The translations under genes were made by a program, and so were the position numbers. The notes under the pieces are model-generated. The model was given only the letters and a program-made list of their open reading frames with translations. It was not told the DNA's origin and ran no database searches. From assembly GCA_910589305.1 (NCBI GenBank), contig CAJUTV010000003.1:124001-188000 (forward strand): DNA of 64,000 nt. The letters are read 5' to 3'. The DNA is from an uncultured Lachnospira sp. GTDB lineage: Bacteria; Bacillota; Clostridia; Lachnospirales; Lachnospiraceae. Shown here piece by piece: positions 28,219 through 35,936 of this stretch; the stretch's first letter is position 1, and each line of letters starts with the position of its first letter.

Positions 28219-28345
28219 GAGGTTTTATTCCATAAATTTTTACATAATAGAAGATAAATTGATGATGATTTGAAGTACTGTTAAATTGATTATACAGAAG
28301 TTTAGTAAAGTAATGATTAAGAATTGTGATGAAGAGGATACGTCA

Positions 28346-28618
28346 ATGAGTAGAAGTTATAAACATATTCCATGTTGCAAAGACCCTAATACAAAGGGAA
28401 TGAAACGGCTTGCCAATAAAATGGTTCGCAGAACTTGTTTTGATATTCCGTCAGGCAATGCCTACAAAAAAGTATTTTGTTCATATAATATTTCAGATTA
28501 TAAATTTTTTGAAACGTTTTATTCTTATATGAATTGGTACAAAGAATATATATATGCAAAACGGTATACTTATAAAGAATTGTACAGAAAATGGTATAAA
28601 GAATATAAAATGAAATAA
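28346..28618 (+). CDS. Small conserved basic protein of unknown function
   Basis: A 90-residue protein, very rich in Lys, Arg and Tyr, starting MSRSYKHIPCCKDPNTKGMKR. It resembles a widespread type of small protein (MSRSWKKHP... start with a following K/R-rich ANKxVRR segment) often seen on mobile or phage DNA; no function is known to me. The C-terminal YMNWYKEYIYAKRYTYKELY is highly aromatic. ATG 28346 is chosen for GAGGAT upstream. A strong terminator follows. Confidence 0.6.
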   Translation: MSRSYKHIPCCKDPNTKGMKRLANKMVRRTCFDIPSGNAYKKVFCSYNISDYKFFETFYSYMNWYKEYIYAKRYTYKELYRKWYKEYKMK

Positions 28619-28652
28619 AAGAAAAAGAATAAAAAATGAAAAAAGCTATTAA

Positions 28653-28683
28653 AAAATGAGGATGCAAAAAACATCCTCATTTT
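28653..28683 (+). terminator. Terminator
   Basis: Perfect stem AAAATGAGGATG/CATCCTCATTTT with a 7-base A-rich loop, right after the small basic protein gene. Confidence 0.85.
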
Positions 28684-28696
28684 CTAAACTATTCAC

Positions 28697-28725
28697 TTGC
28701 AAATATGCAGGGAATTGTTTATAAT
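28697..28725 (+). promoter_or_regulatory. Promoter of putative antitoxin RNA
   Basis: TTGCAA (28697-28702), 17 bases, TATAAT (28720-28725). Predicted start near 28732. Confidence 0.65.
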
Positions 28726-28731
28726 CATCTT

Positions 28732-28850
28732 AGGAACAATCAAAGGATATTTGGCTTGTCCGATGATTGCCACCGGAAACTAATAAATAGTATTTATAAG
28801 TTATGACAAGCTATCTCCTATTTGGCGTAGGAGATAGCCATTTTATTTTT
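28732..28850 (+). ncRNA. Putative antisense antitoxin RNA
   Basis: The transcript predicted from the promoter at 28697 would run about 115 bases and end at the hairpin 28810-28838 followed by ATTTTATTTTTT. It converges on the toxin mRNA and overlaps its 3' end. Near its 5' end it carries GAACAATCAAAGGA, partly repeated in the toxin leader (28947-28960). This layout resembles Fst/par-type loci. No direct evidence of transcription. Confidence 0.5.
28810..28838. terminator. Shared terminator of toxin-antitoxin pair
   Basis: Perfect 11-base-pair stem GCTATCTCCTA/TAGGAGATAGC with a 7-base loop. The + strand side is followed by a U-rich tract; the minus side is less U-rich. Confidence 0.75.
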
Positions 28851-28920
28851 TGTGGTGATTGTCTATGTAAGTTAAGGCAGTAAATACTAATAATAGTGTT
28901 AATACTTCTAATGTATTCAT
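28843..28920 (-). CDS. Small hydrophobic holin-like toxin peptide
   Basis: A 25-residue peptide: Met-Asn, a hydrophobic core TLEVLTLLLVFTALTYI, then the polar DNHHKK end. This one-helix-plus-basic-tail design is that of small holin-like type I toxins (Hol_Tox/Fst/TxpA-like) that insert in the cytoplasmic membrane. A very strong GAGGGGGG site lies 4-5 bases before the start, as is usual for such toxins. The mRNA would end in the hairpin at 28810-28838, where a convergent RNA overlaps it. It is too short for ordinary gene calling. Confidence 0.7.
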   Translation of the reverse strand: MNTLEVLTLLLVFTALTYIDNHHKK

Positions 28921-28984
28921 AGAACCCCCCTCTCCGTTTCCAGAAAGAGCAATCACTAGACTATCCCTATGTTGTTCTAATCCG

Positions 28985-29013
28985 ATTAAAAAAATTATAT
29001 CATATTTTGTCAA
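28985..29013 (-). promoter_or_regulatory. Putative promoter of toxin mRNA
   Basis: On the minus strand TTGACA (29013-29008), 17-base spacer, TTTAAT (28990-28985). It would give a leader of about 58 bases. A TATAAT at 28999-28994 lies too close to this -35 box. Confidence 0.5.
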
Positions 29014-29129
29014 AAATTGCTATCAAATTCTAGTCTATTCAATTTCTTTATAAAAAGAAATAGTCGTTTTTTTATTTCTCAAAATATTTCCATATCTATT
29101 ATTTGTAATTATTATTTAACCTCATTAAG

Positions 29130-29194
29130 GAAGTCCCCCCCCATTTCAGTGCTGCAAATGAATAAGTGGAGGGACTTGCGTTGTGATAGTAGCT
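29130..29194 (+). repeat. Repeat B, left copy
   Basis: AAGTCCC and GGGACTT enclose a loop, followed by GCGTTGTGATAGTAGCTA. The matching copy is at 54981-55032 (GCATTGCGATAGCAGCTA). Both point the same way, and together they bracket the whole 29-55 kb accessory region. Confidence 0.55.
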
Positions 29195-29242
29195 ATGAGG
29201 TTATGAGCAAGCAGCGTAGCGGATTGCGAATATTCACTTAAC
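29195..29242 (+). repeat. Dispersed repeat A, copy 2
   Basis: Starts ATGAGGTTATGAGCAAGCAG and ends GAATATTCACTTAAC. It aligns along 48 bases with copies at 51544-51591 and 55767-55814 and directly abuts repeat B. Confidence 0.55.
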
Positions 29243-29597
29243 AGAAAGTTTATTATCAAATCCCCTTAAATTTGAAAAATTCAAAAGAGATTGTATATAT
29301 AGTTGAAGTTTTTTGTTTTTAATCTCATCAAGTGATGAATATTTATTTAATATAAAAATAATACAGATTTTATATTAAATGATGAAAATGAAATATTATT
29401 TATATATAATATATAATTATTAATATAAGTATATTATTAAATAGTACAAATATAAGATTAAATTTTGGTTATATTGTATAGTGTTAAAATTATGTTTTTT
29501 ATGTACAATGTATTTAGCAAAATTCAATTATTTTTTTATGCTTTTTATTAATAATTAGACAAAGAGTTGATTTTTTTGGCAAAGGAGGAAAATAATA
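29243..29597. other. AT-rich gap upstream of NACHT unit
   Basis: Extremely AT-rich. I see no gene and no promoter with two good boxes; the region must contain the promoter of the two-gene NACHT unit. A GGAGG site ends the gap just before the first gene. Confidence 0.5.
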
Positions 29598-29957
29598 ATG
29601 GAAGATAAAAATTACACAGTTCATTTTAATACATCAAATGGAGGTCAAGTAAATATTGCAAAAGATAATGCTACAATACGTGCCACAGTAAATAATGGAG
29701 TTTCTGCAAATGAGTTAGATAATATTATAAAAGGAATTATGAGTAATTTATCGGATTTGAAAAAAGAAGATGCAGAAGAAATTAGTGATATTGTGGATAT
29801 GGTAAAAGAAGAATTGAAAAAGCCTGAACCCAAAGTAAGCAGGCTAAAAAATTGTTTAACCTTAATTGCTTCTATGTTTACCATTGCAAATGGGATACCT
29901 ACATTGGCAAATAATTTACAAAAATTGATAGATTATATTATGCCATATATTCATTAG
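29598..29957 (+). CDS. Small partner protein of NACHT NTPase, with shared N-terminal motif
   Basis: The 119-residue protein has no named family that I can assign. Residues 7-32 (FNTSNGGQVNIAKDNATI, then RATVNN) share the pattern V-x-GGQ-x-N-x-A-x-DN-x2-I-x-A-x2-NN with the start of the next protein. Residues 36-75 are charged helix (ELDNIIKGIMSNLSDLKKED). Residues 82-119 form two hydrophobic or amphipathic helices (NCLTLIASMFTIANGIPTL, then LQKLIDYIMPYIH) that could insert in a membrane. It is transcribed just ahead of the NACHT gene, 10 bases apart, with AAGGAGG before the start. It is plausibly the effector or adaptor of that receptor through motif-motif interaction (inference). Confidence 0.65.
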   Translation: MEDKNYTVHFNTSNGGQVNIAKDNATIRATVNNGVSANELDNIIKGIMSNLSDLKKEDAEEISDIVDMVKEELKKPEPKVSRLKNCLTLIASMFTIANGIPTLANNLQKLIDYIMPYIH

Positions 29958-29967
29958 GAGAGTGTAT

Positions 29968-32166
29968 ATGGAAAGACAAAGTACAGATAAAGTAGAAGTG
30001 AATGTTTCTGATGGCGGACAATTAAATTTGGCATTGGATAATGGACAAATCTATGCAGCGATAAATAATAGTGAGCAGAATCATATAAAATCAAATATAC
30101 ATAGCCGAACAGCTGAATATTTGAATAAATGGAATAGTAATATGTTCCTTAATGATTTTAATAAGCGTGATGAAAATGTGGGCATCAATATATGTTTAAG
30201 AGAATTATATGTAGAAAAACATTTACCACACTACATATGGAAAGAAAATACAAAAGAATCAGATGATTTGAAAAATTTATTATCGGAATATATTGATAAA
30301 AATGGCAATAATAAAATGCTTTTTATATTAGGACAGCCCGGAATTGGCAAAAGCACGTTGATTACATGGATTACAGCTAATATGATTTATAATATAAATG
30401 ATATTTTAGTATATCAATTTGCTTCGGATTTGAAAAATGTAGATTGGCAAAATAGCAGTAATAAATATAATATAGCTGATGAAATATTAAAAGAGTTAAA
30501 TTTATCCTATGATAATTTAGAAGGAAAAACATTAATTATTGATGGTTTTGATGAAATTATTGTAGGAGGGAATAGAATAAAAATTATAAATGATATATAT
30601 CATCAATGGATAAAAGGGAATTTTATAAATAAGTTTTCATTGATTATTACATGTAGAGAACATTATATTGAGGATTTGCAAAAAATGGATTGCGATTATA
30701 TTACATTGCAGACATTCGATGAAGAACAAATTAAAAGTTTTTGTATGGTTTATCAAGAAAAAAATAATAGTAGCATATCTAAGGATATGATAGAAAAAAT
30801 AATAGAAAATAAAGATATTTTAGGTATTCCTCTTATATTATATATGATTTTAGCTTTAAATATTTCTATTGAAAAAGAAGGCTCTCTTGCAACAGTTTAT
30901 AACCAGATTTTTTCTATAAAAGATGGAGGAATTTATAGTCGATGTTTACAAAATAAAAGATATGAAACGCCGCATAGAATAAGGGAAATAAAAGAACAAA
31001 TCCATCTAGTATCACAAAAAATTGCTTTTTGGATGTTTGAAAATAATTCAGGAGAAGCATATATTCCACAAAAAGAATATCAAGAAATATGTAATAGTGT
31101 TATACAGAAAAATAAGCAGAAAAATCAAGATATTTTAATTGGAAATTTTTTTAAAACAATTAAGCATTGTGAAGGAATAGAATCCAAACGATTATCGTTT
31201 GTTCATCGTTCTATTTATGAATATTTTGTTGCAGAATATATTTTTGAACAGATATGTATATCAATTAAAAAATCTAAAGAGGAATTGGCAGGTGTTTTTG
31301 GAAGACTTTTAAAGAAGAAAATTTTATTTATTGAAATATGCAAATTTTTAAAATTTAAAATTGAAACTAGCGAATTAAACAGTATGTTTGACATAGTATG
31401 CGATGTATTTAATTTAATGATAAGTGATGGAATGACTTATTATACTAAAGAATGTTATAAAAATGTAATGAATTGTGAAATGAAGGTATTTGCTAATATG
31501 CTTGATATTGTGCATCTATGGGATAGAGATATTTATCAATTTAATGAACAGATTAGTAATTATATAAGATATAATTTAGGTCTGTTTTTTTTAGATTTGC
31601 GTAAACTTAATTTACAAGAAAGTAATTTACAAGGAGTCAATTTACAAGGAGTCGATTTACAAGAAATTGATTTGCGAGGAGCCAATTTACAAGGAATTGA
31701 TTTACAAAGAAGCAATTTACAAGGAGCTAATTTACAAGAAGCCAATTTACAAGAAGCCAATTTACAAGAAGTTGATTTACAAGAAAGTAATTTACTATGG
31801 GTCGATTTACAGAACGCCAATTTGCAAGAAGTTAATTTACAAGGAGCCAATTTACAAGGGGCTGATTTACGAGGAGCTAATTTACAGCGAGCAAAATTAC
31901 AAAGAGTTGATTTATGGGCAGCCAATTTACAAGAAGCTAATTTACAAGGAGCCAATTTAGAGAGAACTAATTTACAGCAATCAGAATTACAAAGAGTTGA
32001 TTTACAAAGAGCTAATTTATGGAGGGTCAATTTACAAGGTTCAATTTGGTTATTATCTGATATTGCCAAAATACTGCCACAATTAAAAGAAGCAGAGTTT
32101 GAATATGTTTTAGTACAAGATGAAAATGAAATGAAGAAAATATATAAAAATGAATTATTTTCATAA
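29968..32166 (+). CDS. NACHT-type STAND NTPase with pentapeptide repeats
   Basis: A 732-residue NLR-like protein. Residues 9-34 carry the motif shared with the upstream protein (VNVSDGGQLNLALDNGQI, AAINN). The NACHT domain follows, with Walker A GQPGIGKST (about 122-130), Walker B LIIDGFDE (about 189-196), and the sensor-like LIITCREHY. A helical middle region leads to about 28 pentapeptide repeats (A/N-L-Q-x-x pattern, residues about 546-690), which fold as a right-handed quadrilateral helix. Such architectures serve as phage-sensing receptors in bacteria; here the repeats would take the C-terminal sensor position. ATG 29968 is preceded by AGGAG. Confidence 0.87.
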   Translation: MERQSTDKVEVNVSDGGQLNLALDNGQIYAAINNSEQNHIKSNIHSRTAEYLNKWNSNMFLNDFNKRDENVGINICLRELYVEKHLPHYIWKENTKESDDLKNLLSEYIDKNGNNKMLFILGQPGIGKSTLITWITANMIYNINDILVYQFASDLKNVDWQNSSNKYNIADEILKELNLSYDNLEGKTLIIDGFDEIIVGGNRIKIINDIYHQWIKGNFINKFSLIITCREHYIEDLQKMDCDYITLQTFDEEQIKSFCMVYQEKNNSSISKDMIEKIIENKDILGIPLILYMILALNISIEKEGSLATVYNQIFSIKDGGIYSRCLQNKRYETPHRIREIKEQIHLVSQKIAFWMFENNSGEAYIPQKEYQEICNSVIQKNKQKNQDILIGNFFKTIKHCEGIESKRLSFVHRSIYEYFVAEYIFEQICISIKKSKEELAGVFGRLLKKKILFIEICKFLKFKIETSELNSMFDIVCDVFNLMISDGMTYYTKECYKNVMNCEMKVFANMLDIVHLWDRDIYQFNEQISNYIRYNLGLFFLDLRKLNLQESNLQGVNLQGVDLQEIDLRGANLQGIDLQRSNLQGANLQEANLQEANLQEVDLQESNLLWVDLQNANLQEVNLQGANLQGADLRGANLQRAKLQRVDLWAANLQEANLQGANLERTNLQQSELQRVDLQRANLWRVNLQGSIWLLSDIAKILPQLKEAEFEYVLVQDENEMKKIYKNELFS
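31603..32040 (+). repeat. 15-base tandem repeats encoding pentapeptide domain
   Basis: About 29 units of the form AATTTACAAGGAGCC, many nearly identical in nucleotide sequence and all in frame. This suggests recent expansion by slippage or unequal exchange. The regularity keeps other frames and the opposite strand open, producing spurious reading frames. Confidence 0.9.
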
Positions 32167-32301
32167 TAACTATATAAATTCACCTATTTAAGCAATATAA
32201 GACATATTTAGTTAAAATGGGGAATGTATAATAAACTCTGACTTACATTCCCCAAATCATATTAACTTATCAACATCAATTCACTATCCTTAAATTTCAA
32301 C

Positions 32302-32706
32302 CTATTTCTCACTTTTTATAACAGCCTCAATTTTATTATTGATATATTCCTCAAAATTGCCAAATACGGTTTCAATAGCAATCTTAGAATTATCACTAAT
32401 CAATTTTTCAGCAATTTCGATAGCTTGTTTTTTGGCATTATTTGCAGCAGTTTTATCAAATTGACCACTTTTTTTAAGGGAATCAACATAAGTCTGAGAA
32501 ACGGAAGTGACAGCAGTGGTGATAGCTTCTTGTGCATAATCAATATATTGGTTTAATTTTTCGTGTTCTACAAATGTTTTTGTTTTTTGAAGGTCGTCAA
32601 TTTTTTCGTTTAAAAAGGTGATAACTTTATTAATAACGGCAATACCACAGCCTGTTATAATTGTAAATAAAAATAATTCTGCAATTTCTTTTAATAGTTC
32701 ATTCAT
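32302..32706 (-). CDS. Phage holin, LLH family
   Basis: A 134-residue membrane protein that would permeabilise the cytoplasmic membrane for endolysin release. One N-terminal transmembrane helix (about residues 9-28, LFLFTIITGCGIAVINKVI) is followed by a long helical region. ITTAVTSVSQTYVDSLKKSG with the FDKTAANNAKKQAIEIA run is the pattern of the LL-H-type holin family. It is the last gene of the minus-strand phage-like cluster, after a membrane protein and an amidase, which is the usual lysis-module order. Confidence 0.82.
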   Translation of the reverse strand: MNELLKEIAELFLFTIITGCGIAVINKVITFLNEKIDDLQKTKTFVEHEKLNQYIDYAQEAITTAVTSVSQTYVDSLKKSGQFDKTAANNAKKQAIEIAEKLISDNSKIAIETVFGNFEEYINNKIEAVIKSEK

Positions 32707-32718
32707 CTATAGGTTCTC

Positions 32719-33207
32719 CTAATCTTTATTATTAAAATCATTTTTTAAATATTGACGATAAACATCATCAATATATTTTATGCTTTCATCGACTAAACCA
32801 TTTTCCATACCGCGACTGTTTAGCAGTTGTTCATATTTATGATGTGTTCGTTTAATATGGTCAAAAGATTCCCGGTTGAAATTTTTTCCATTTGACAGTT
32901 CCGTACAAAAATTTAATATTTCGTAACGCCAGTCATCAATTTCTTTGTTATAAAGTTGGTCTGTTATTTTTTCAATGCCTTCACTTATCTTTACAATTTC
33001 TTTATACTGCCAGTTATCATGCCGCTCCAAAGAAGAAATGCGGGATTCCAACTTTTCTTTATCGGTTTCAGCATTTGTTTTAATGCCAAATTTCTTTTTA
33101 AAATAAACAAATAAATCAATAAATTCTTTTAGCGCAACAGCAATAATAAAAAAACTGAATATAAACAAACCAATATCCATGTCTAATAAATGTTGTAATG
33201 TATCCAT
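32719..33207 (-). CDS. Phage-type membrane protein of unknown function
   Basis: A 162-residue protein: one transmembrane helix (about 12-35, IGLFIFSFFIIAVALKEF), a coiled-coil segment (KEKLESRISSLERHDNWQYKEI), and a globular end with ILNFCTELSNGKNFNRESFDH. Proteins of this type occur beside holin genes in Firmicute phages and may be structural or help lysis; the role is unproven. ATG 33207 is preferred (AAAGGA upstream); an in-frame upstream start at 33276 would add 23 residues. It sits between the amidase and holin genes. Confidence 0.68.
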   Translation of the reverse strand: MDTLQHLLDMDIGLFIFSFFIIAVALKEFIDLFVYFKKKFGIKTNAETDKEKLESRISSLERHDNWQYKEIVKISEGIEKITDQLYNKEIDDWRYEILNFCTELSNGKNFNRESFDHIKRTHHKYEQLLNSRGMENGLVDESIKYIDDVYRQYLKNDFNNKD

Positions 33208-33311
33208 TGTTAAAAAATCCTTTTCATAAAATTCTTTTCGTAAAATAAAAGAGCTGTAAAAGCTCATTTGTTTCAATGTATCAATATAATATAAAGTTTA
33301 TAATTTTATTG

Positions 33312-34757
33312 TTAAAGATAGCGACAAAGGATTCGGTCAATGGTTTCTCCAAATAAACCAGCAAATCCTTGTTCTTTGTTATTATCATTGTGATTGTTTC
33401 CAGAAACTTTATCGTACCAGCCATGTTCAATAGTAGATACTTGATATAAAATATCCCTATTATCAGACCAAATTTGAATGGCATCCATTTCTTTTCCAAT
33501 AATGCCAGCATAACCATTGTTGCTATCGTTTTCATCATAACCTGTTACATCAGGAAGCCATCTATGTTCATTTTTTAAATGGACTTTAACATGGATATCA
33601 TCTGCAATCATAACAGCAGTGATAGGCACATTTTTAATACCAGCATAGCCATTGTTTTCATCTTCTGTGTCAAATCCACAAACTTCTGGCAGCCATTTAT
33701 TTACAAAAACTTTATAAGTTATATTTGATGAATCTGTTATTGCACTAGATTCTGGCTTTGTGCAGGATTGTTGCGGTTTCTCTATAGAATCATTAGGCAA
33801 TTCTTCATGGTCTGCATATTTAATTTGCAGTCGGTCAATTGGTTTTCCATAAATACCAGCATAGTCGGTATCTTCTTTTACCCAAGAAAGATAATCTTCA
33901 CCACAGCAAGAAACACGATAAAGAACATCTTTGTCATTTCGGTCTGTTTTGATTCGGATACCATCAATCAGTTGTCCATAAATACCTGCATAATCCTCTC
34001 TGTTGCATACATAAGGCAGCCATGTGCCACCCAATGTATGAACTTGACAATAGACATTTTCTTCAGAGGAAGATATATAAACACATTCTATGGGACTGTT
34101 TTGTATGCCTGCATAATCTTGTGTATTCCAAACATTAGGAAGCCAAGTGTGGTTGGTATAAACTTGATATTGAAAACCATGTTGATTTTTGGTTGTTGAA
34201 GTTGTTGGATATATATCATTTTTAGTGTAATCTTTGGAATCATCATAAGTGCCATGTAGTTTTGCATTAACAATATTGGCAATTTCGGGCATTTTACTTT
34301 TAAGATAATCACCAGGACAATTGGTGTTGGCAAAGAAATAGTGACATGTAAGAGAACCACTTGCATCGCCTGTCCATGTAAGTTCTGGAATATGGTTTCT
34401 TTGACAAATATCCACACATAAATCAATTAATGTGTAAAAAGCTTTGTCGGATATATGCCATTGTCCGCCATATTCATCATTGGATACTTCAATTGTAACA
34501 GCTTGATGGTCGTTAGAAGGACTGCTAGAAGTCCAAGCTCTGTTTTCTTCATCAACATATAAACCAACAGTTCCATCACTGTCAATGCCATAGTTGGAAG
34601 AGCCTTGTCGTTCGGGATTGGCAAACAGTTCACCGCATCGTTGTGCGGATAGAACGCCAGCCATATGATGTATAGTGATTTTTTGAATGGTGTTATTTCT
34701 AGGGCAGTTGCAGTTTGGTGACTTAATGACTACATTGACTAAATTACTATTACTCAT
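33312..34757 (-). CDS. N-acetylmuramoyl-L-alanine amidase endolysin
   Basis: Cuts the amide bond between muramic acid and the peptide stem of peptidoglycan. Residues 20-165 are an Amidase_2 domain with zinc ligands in ITIHHMAG, SLTCHYFF and TNCPGDYL. From about 200 to 481 come five to six repeats of 50-60 residues containing WLPxV...YAGI-x-G-x-PI-x-x-I, which look like cell-wall-binding modules. There is no signal peptide, consistent with a holin-dependent phage lysin. AAAGGAG precedes the start. A terminator at 34808-34831 separates it from the upstream fibre gene, so the lysis genes may have their own promoter. Confidence 0.9.
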   Translation of the reverse strand: MSNSNLVNVVIKSPNCNCPRNNTIQKITIHHMAGVLSAQRCGELFANPERQGSSNYGIDSDGTVGLYVDEENRAWTSSSPSNDHQAVTIEVSNDEYGGQWHISDKAFYTLIDLCVDICQRNHIPELTWTGDASGSLTCHYFFANTNCPGDYLKSKMPEIANIVNAKLHGTYDDSKDYTKNDIYPTTSTTKNQHGFQYQVYTNHTWLPNVWNTQDYAGIQNSPIECVYISSSEENVYCQVHTLGGTWLPYVCNREDYAGIYGQLIDGIRIKTDRNDKDVLYRVSCCGEDYLSWVKEDTDYAGIYGKPIDRLQIKYADHEELPNDSIEKPQQSCTKPESSAITDSSNITYKVFVNKWLPEVCGFDTEDENNGYAGIKNVPITAVMIADDIHVKVHLKNEHRWLPDVTGYDENDSNNGYAGIIGKEMDAIQIWSDNRDILYQVSTIEHGWYDKVSGNNHNDNNKEQGFAGLFGETIDRILCRYL

Positions 34758-34807
34758 AATATGTTTCTCCTTTCGTATTTTTAAATTTTTTATTTTATTG
34801 CATAAAA

Positions 34808-34831
34808 AAAGATGAGAGCAGTCTCATCTTT
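34808..34831 (-). terminator. Terminator after short fibre gene
   Basis: Perfect stem AAAGATGAGA/TCTCATCTTT with a 4-base loop and A/T runs on both sides. The same hairpin sequence recurs at 35909-35936 after the preceding gene. Confidence 0.85.
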
Positions 34832-34884
34832 TAATTGGTTTATATAGAGTTGTTTGTTTTATAGGTTAGCGTTGTTAAAAATAT

Positions 34885-35856
34885 TTATAAATTGGCATTT
34901 TCAAGAGCCTTTTTTAGTTGTATAATTTGCTGCTGTTGATTTTCAATTGCTTTTTGTTGTTCTTGAACCACTTTTATTAATGGAGCAATAAATTCATCAT
35001 ATCTTAAAGCATAATCGTATTCACCTTTTATTACTTCTTCAATTGGATTTTCTAGCTTCTTTCCATTTTCATCTTCATATTTGATGGTTTTCTTTGGCGA
35101 CTTAATAAATCCTGCAAAATCCGAACTATCCATATTTAAATCATTCATTAATTCTTCAATATCTTGTGCAATAAATCCGTAATGAGTTCGCCCTGATGTG
35201 CCATCAATCATTTTGTAAGATACAGGATTTAAGCCGTTAATAAATGCCTGGACTTTTTGTGTTTCAAGATTGTTGATATCCGTTTTTCTTGTTCGGTCGG
35301 AGGTTTGAATGGTGCCATTATTGGCATAAATATTTCTCCAATGAAAACTACTTTTTCCTAAATCTACTTCTTCTGAAATTGACCATAAACTTGTTTCATC
35401 AAATGTATAAACTCTTGCTAACTCTGGATTTTTAGTGATTTGTATGGCTAATTTATCATGTGGCTCACAAAAAATATTTCCATTATAAAAACGTACCTTA
35501 CATTTTTTACTATTAGTTTTATCATGTGCTTCAATCCCACAACTACTACCTACATCTCCTGCTATTTTTGAAAAAAGTGATAATTTATTAAAACTATCTT
35601 GAGTAATTATCTTATCACATAATATATCAATACGACTACTTTCATTTGATAAAAAAATACTAGTATCAACACCATTCATATAAATACTGGCATCAGTATT
35701 CATTGTTCCACCATTTAAAGATAGTGCACCAATATTTTCAGGAGTAAGATTGACATTTCCTGTTCGATAGTTATTTTCTTCATTTCCCTTTACTCCTGCA
35801 ATTCCACTGGTGACAGGTGCGCTATAATCTACATTCTTTAATATAATTTTCCCCAT
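34885..35856 (-). CDS. Phage tail fibre protein with S74 intramolecular chaperone
   Basis: A 323-residue structural protein. The N-terminal part (TSGIAGVKGNEENN, LSLNGGTMNTDASIYMNG) resembles gut-phage fibre stalks. From about residue 198 the peptidase S74 chaperone domain begins with TSDRTRKTDINNL; it trimerises the fibre and usually cleaves itself off at the Ser. The chaperone and following coiled coil (QEQQKAIENQQQQI) are almost identical to those of the next protein, showing a recent duplication. It may be an alternative or accessory host-range fibre. Confidence 0.85.
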   Translation of the reverse strand: MGKIILKNVDYSAPVTSGIAGVKGNEENNYRTGNVNLTPENIGALSLNGGTMNTDASIYMNGVDTSIFLSNESSRIDILCDKIITQDSFNKLSLFSKIAGDVGSSCGIEAHDKTNSKKCKVRFYNGNIFCEPHDKLAIQITKNPELARVYTFDETSLWSISEEVDLGKSSFHWRNIYANNGTIQTSDRTRKTDINNLETQKVQAFINGLNPVSYKMIDGTSGRTHYGFIAQDIEELMNDLNMDSSDFAGFIKSPKKTIKYEDENGKKLENPIEEVIKGEYDYALRYDEFIAPLIKVVQEQQKAIENQQQQIIQLKKALENANL

Positions 35857-35908
35857 ATATTTTCTCCTGCTATTCTTTAATTAAAATCAATTATATTTTA
35901 TTGTAAAA

Positions 35909-35936
35909 AAAGATGAGAAAATAAATTCTCATCTTT
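35909..35936 (-). terminator. Terminator at end of large fibre gene
   Basis: Perfect stem AAAGATGAGAA/TTCTCATCTTT with a 6-base loop, overlapping the stop codon region of the 1046-residue fibre gene. Confidence 0.8.

Noticed and set aside
29017..29241. A 74-codon frame on the + strand
   Set aside because: It runs through repeats B and A and has no ribosome site.
31603..32040. Tandem repeats as a possible CRISPR array
   Set aside because: Units are contiguous 15-mers without spacers and lie in frame inside a long protein.
31560..32183. A 207-codon open frame antisense to the pentapeptide repeats, and a 97-codon frame in another phase
   Set aside because: Both exist only because the 15-base repeat has no stop in those frames; the products are low-complexity (CKLxxCK, IYKEL) with no ribosome site.
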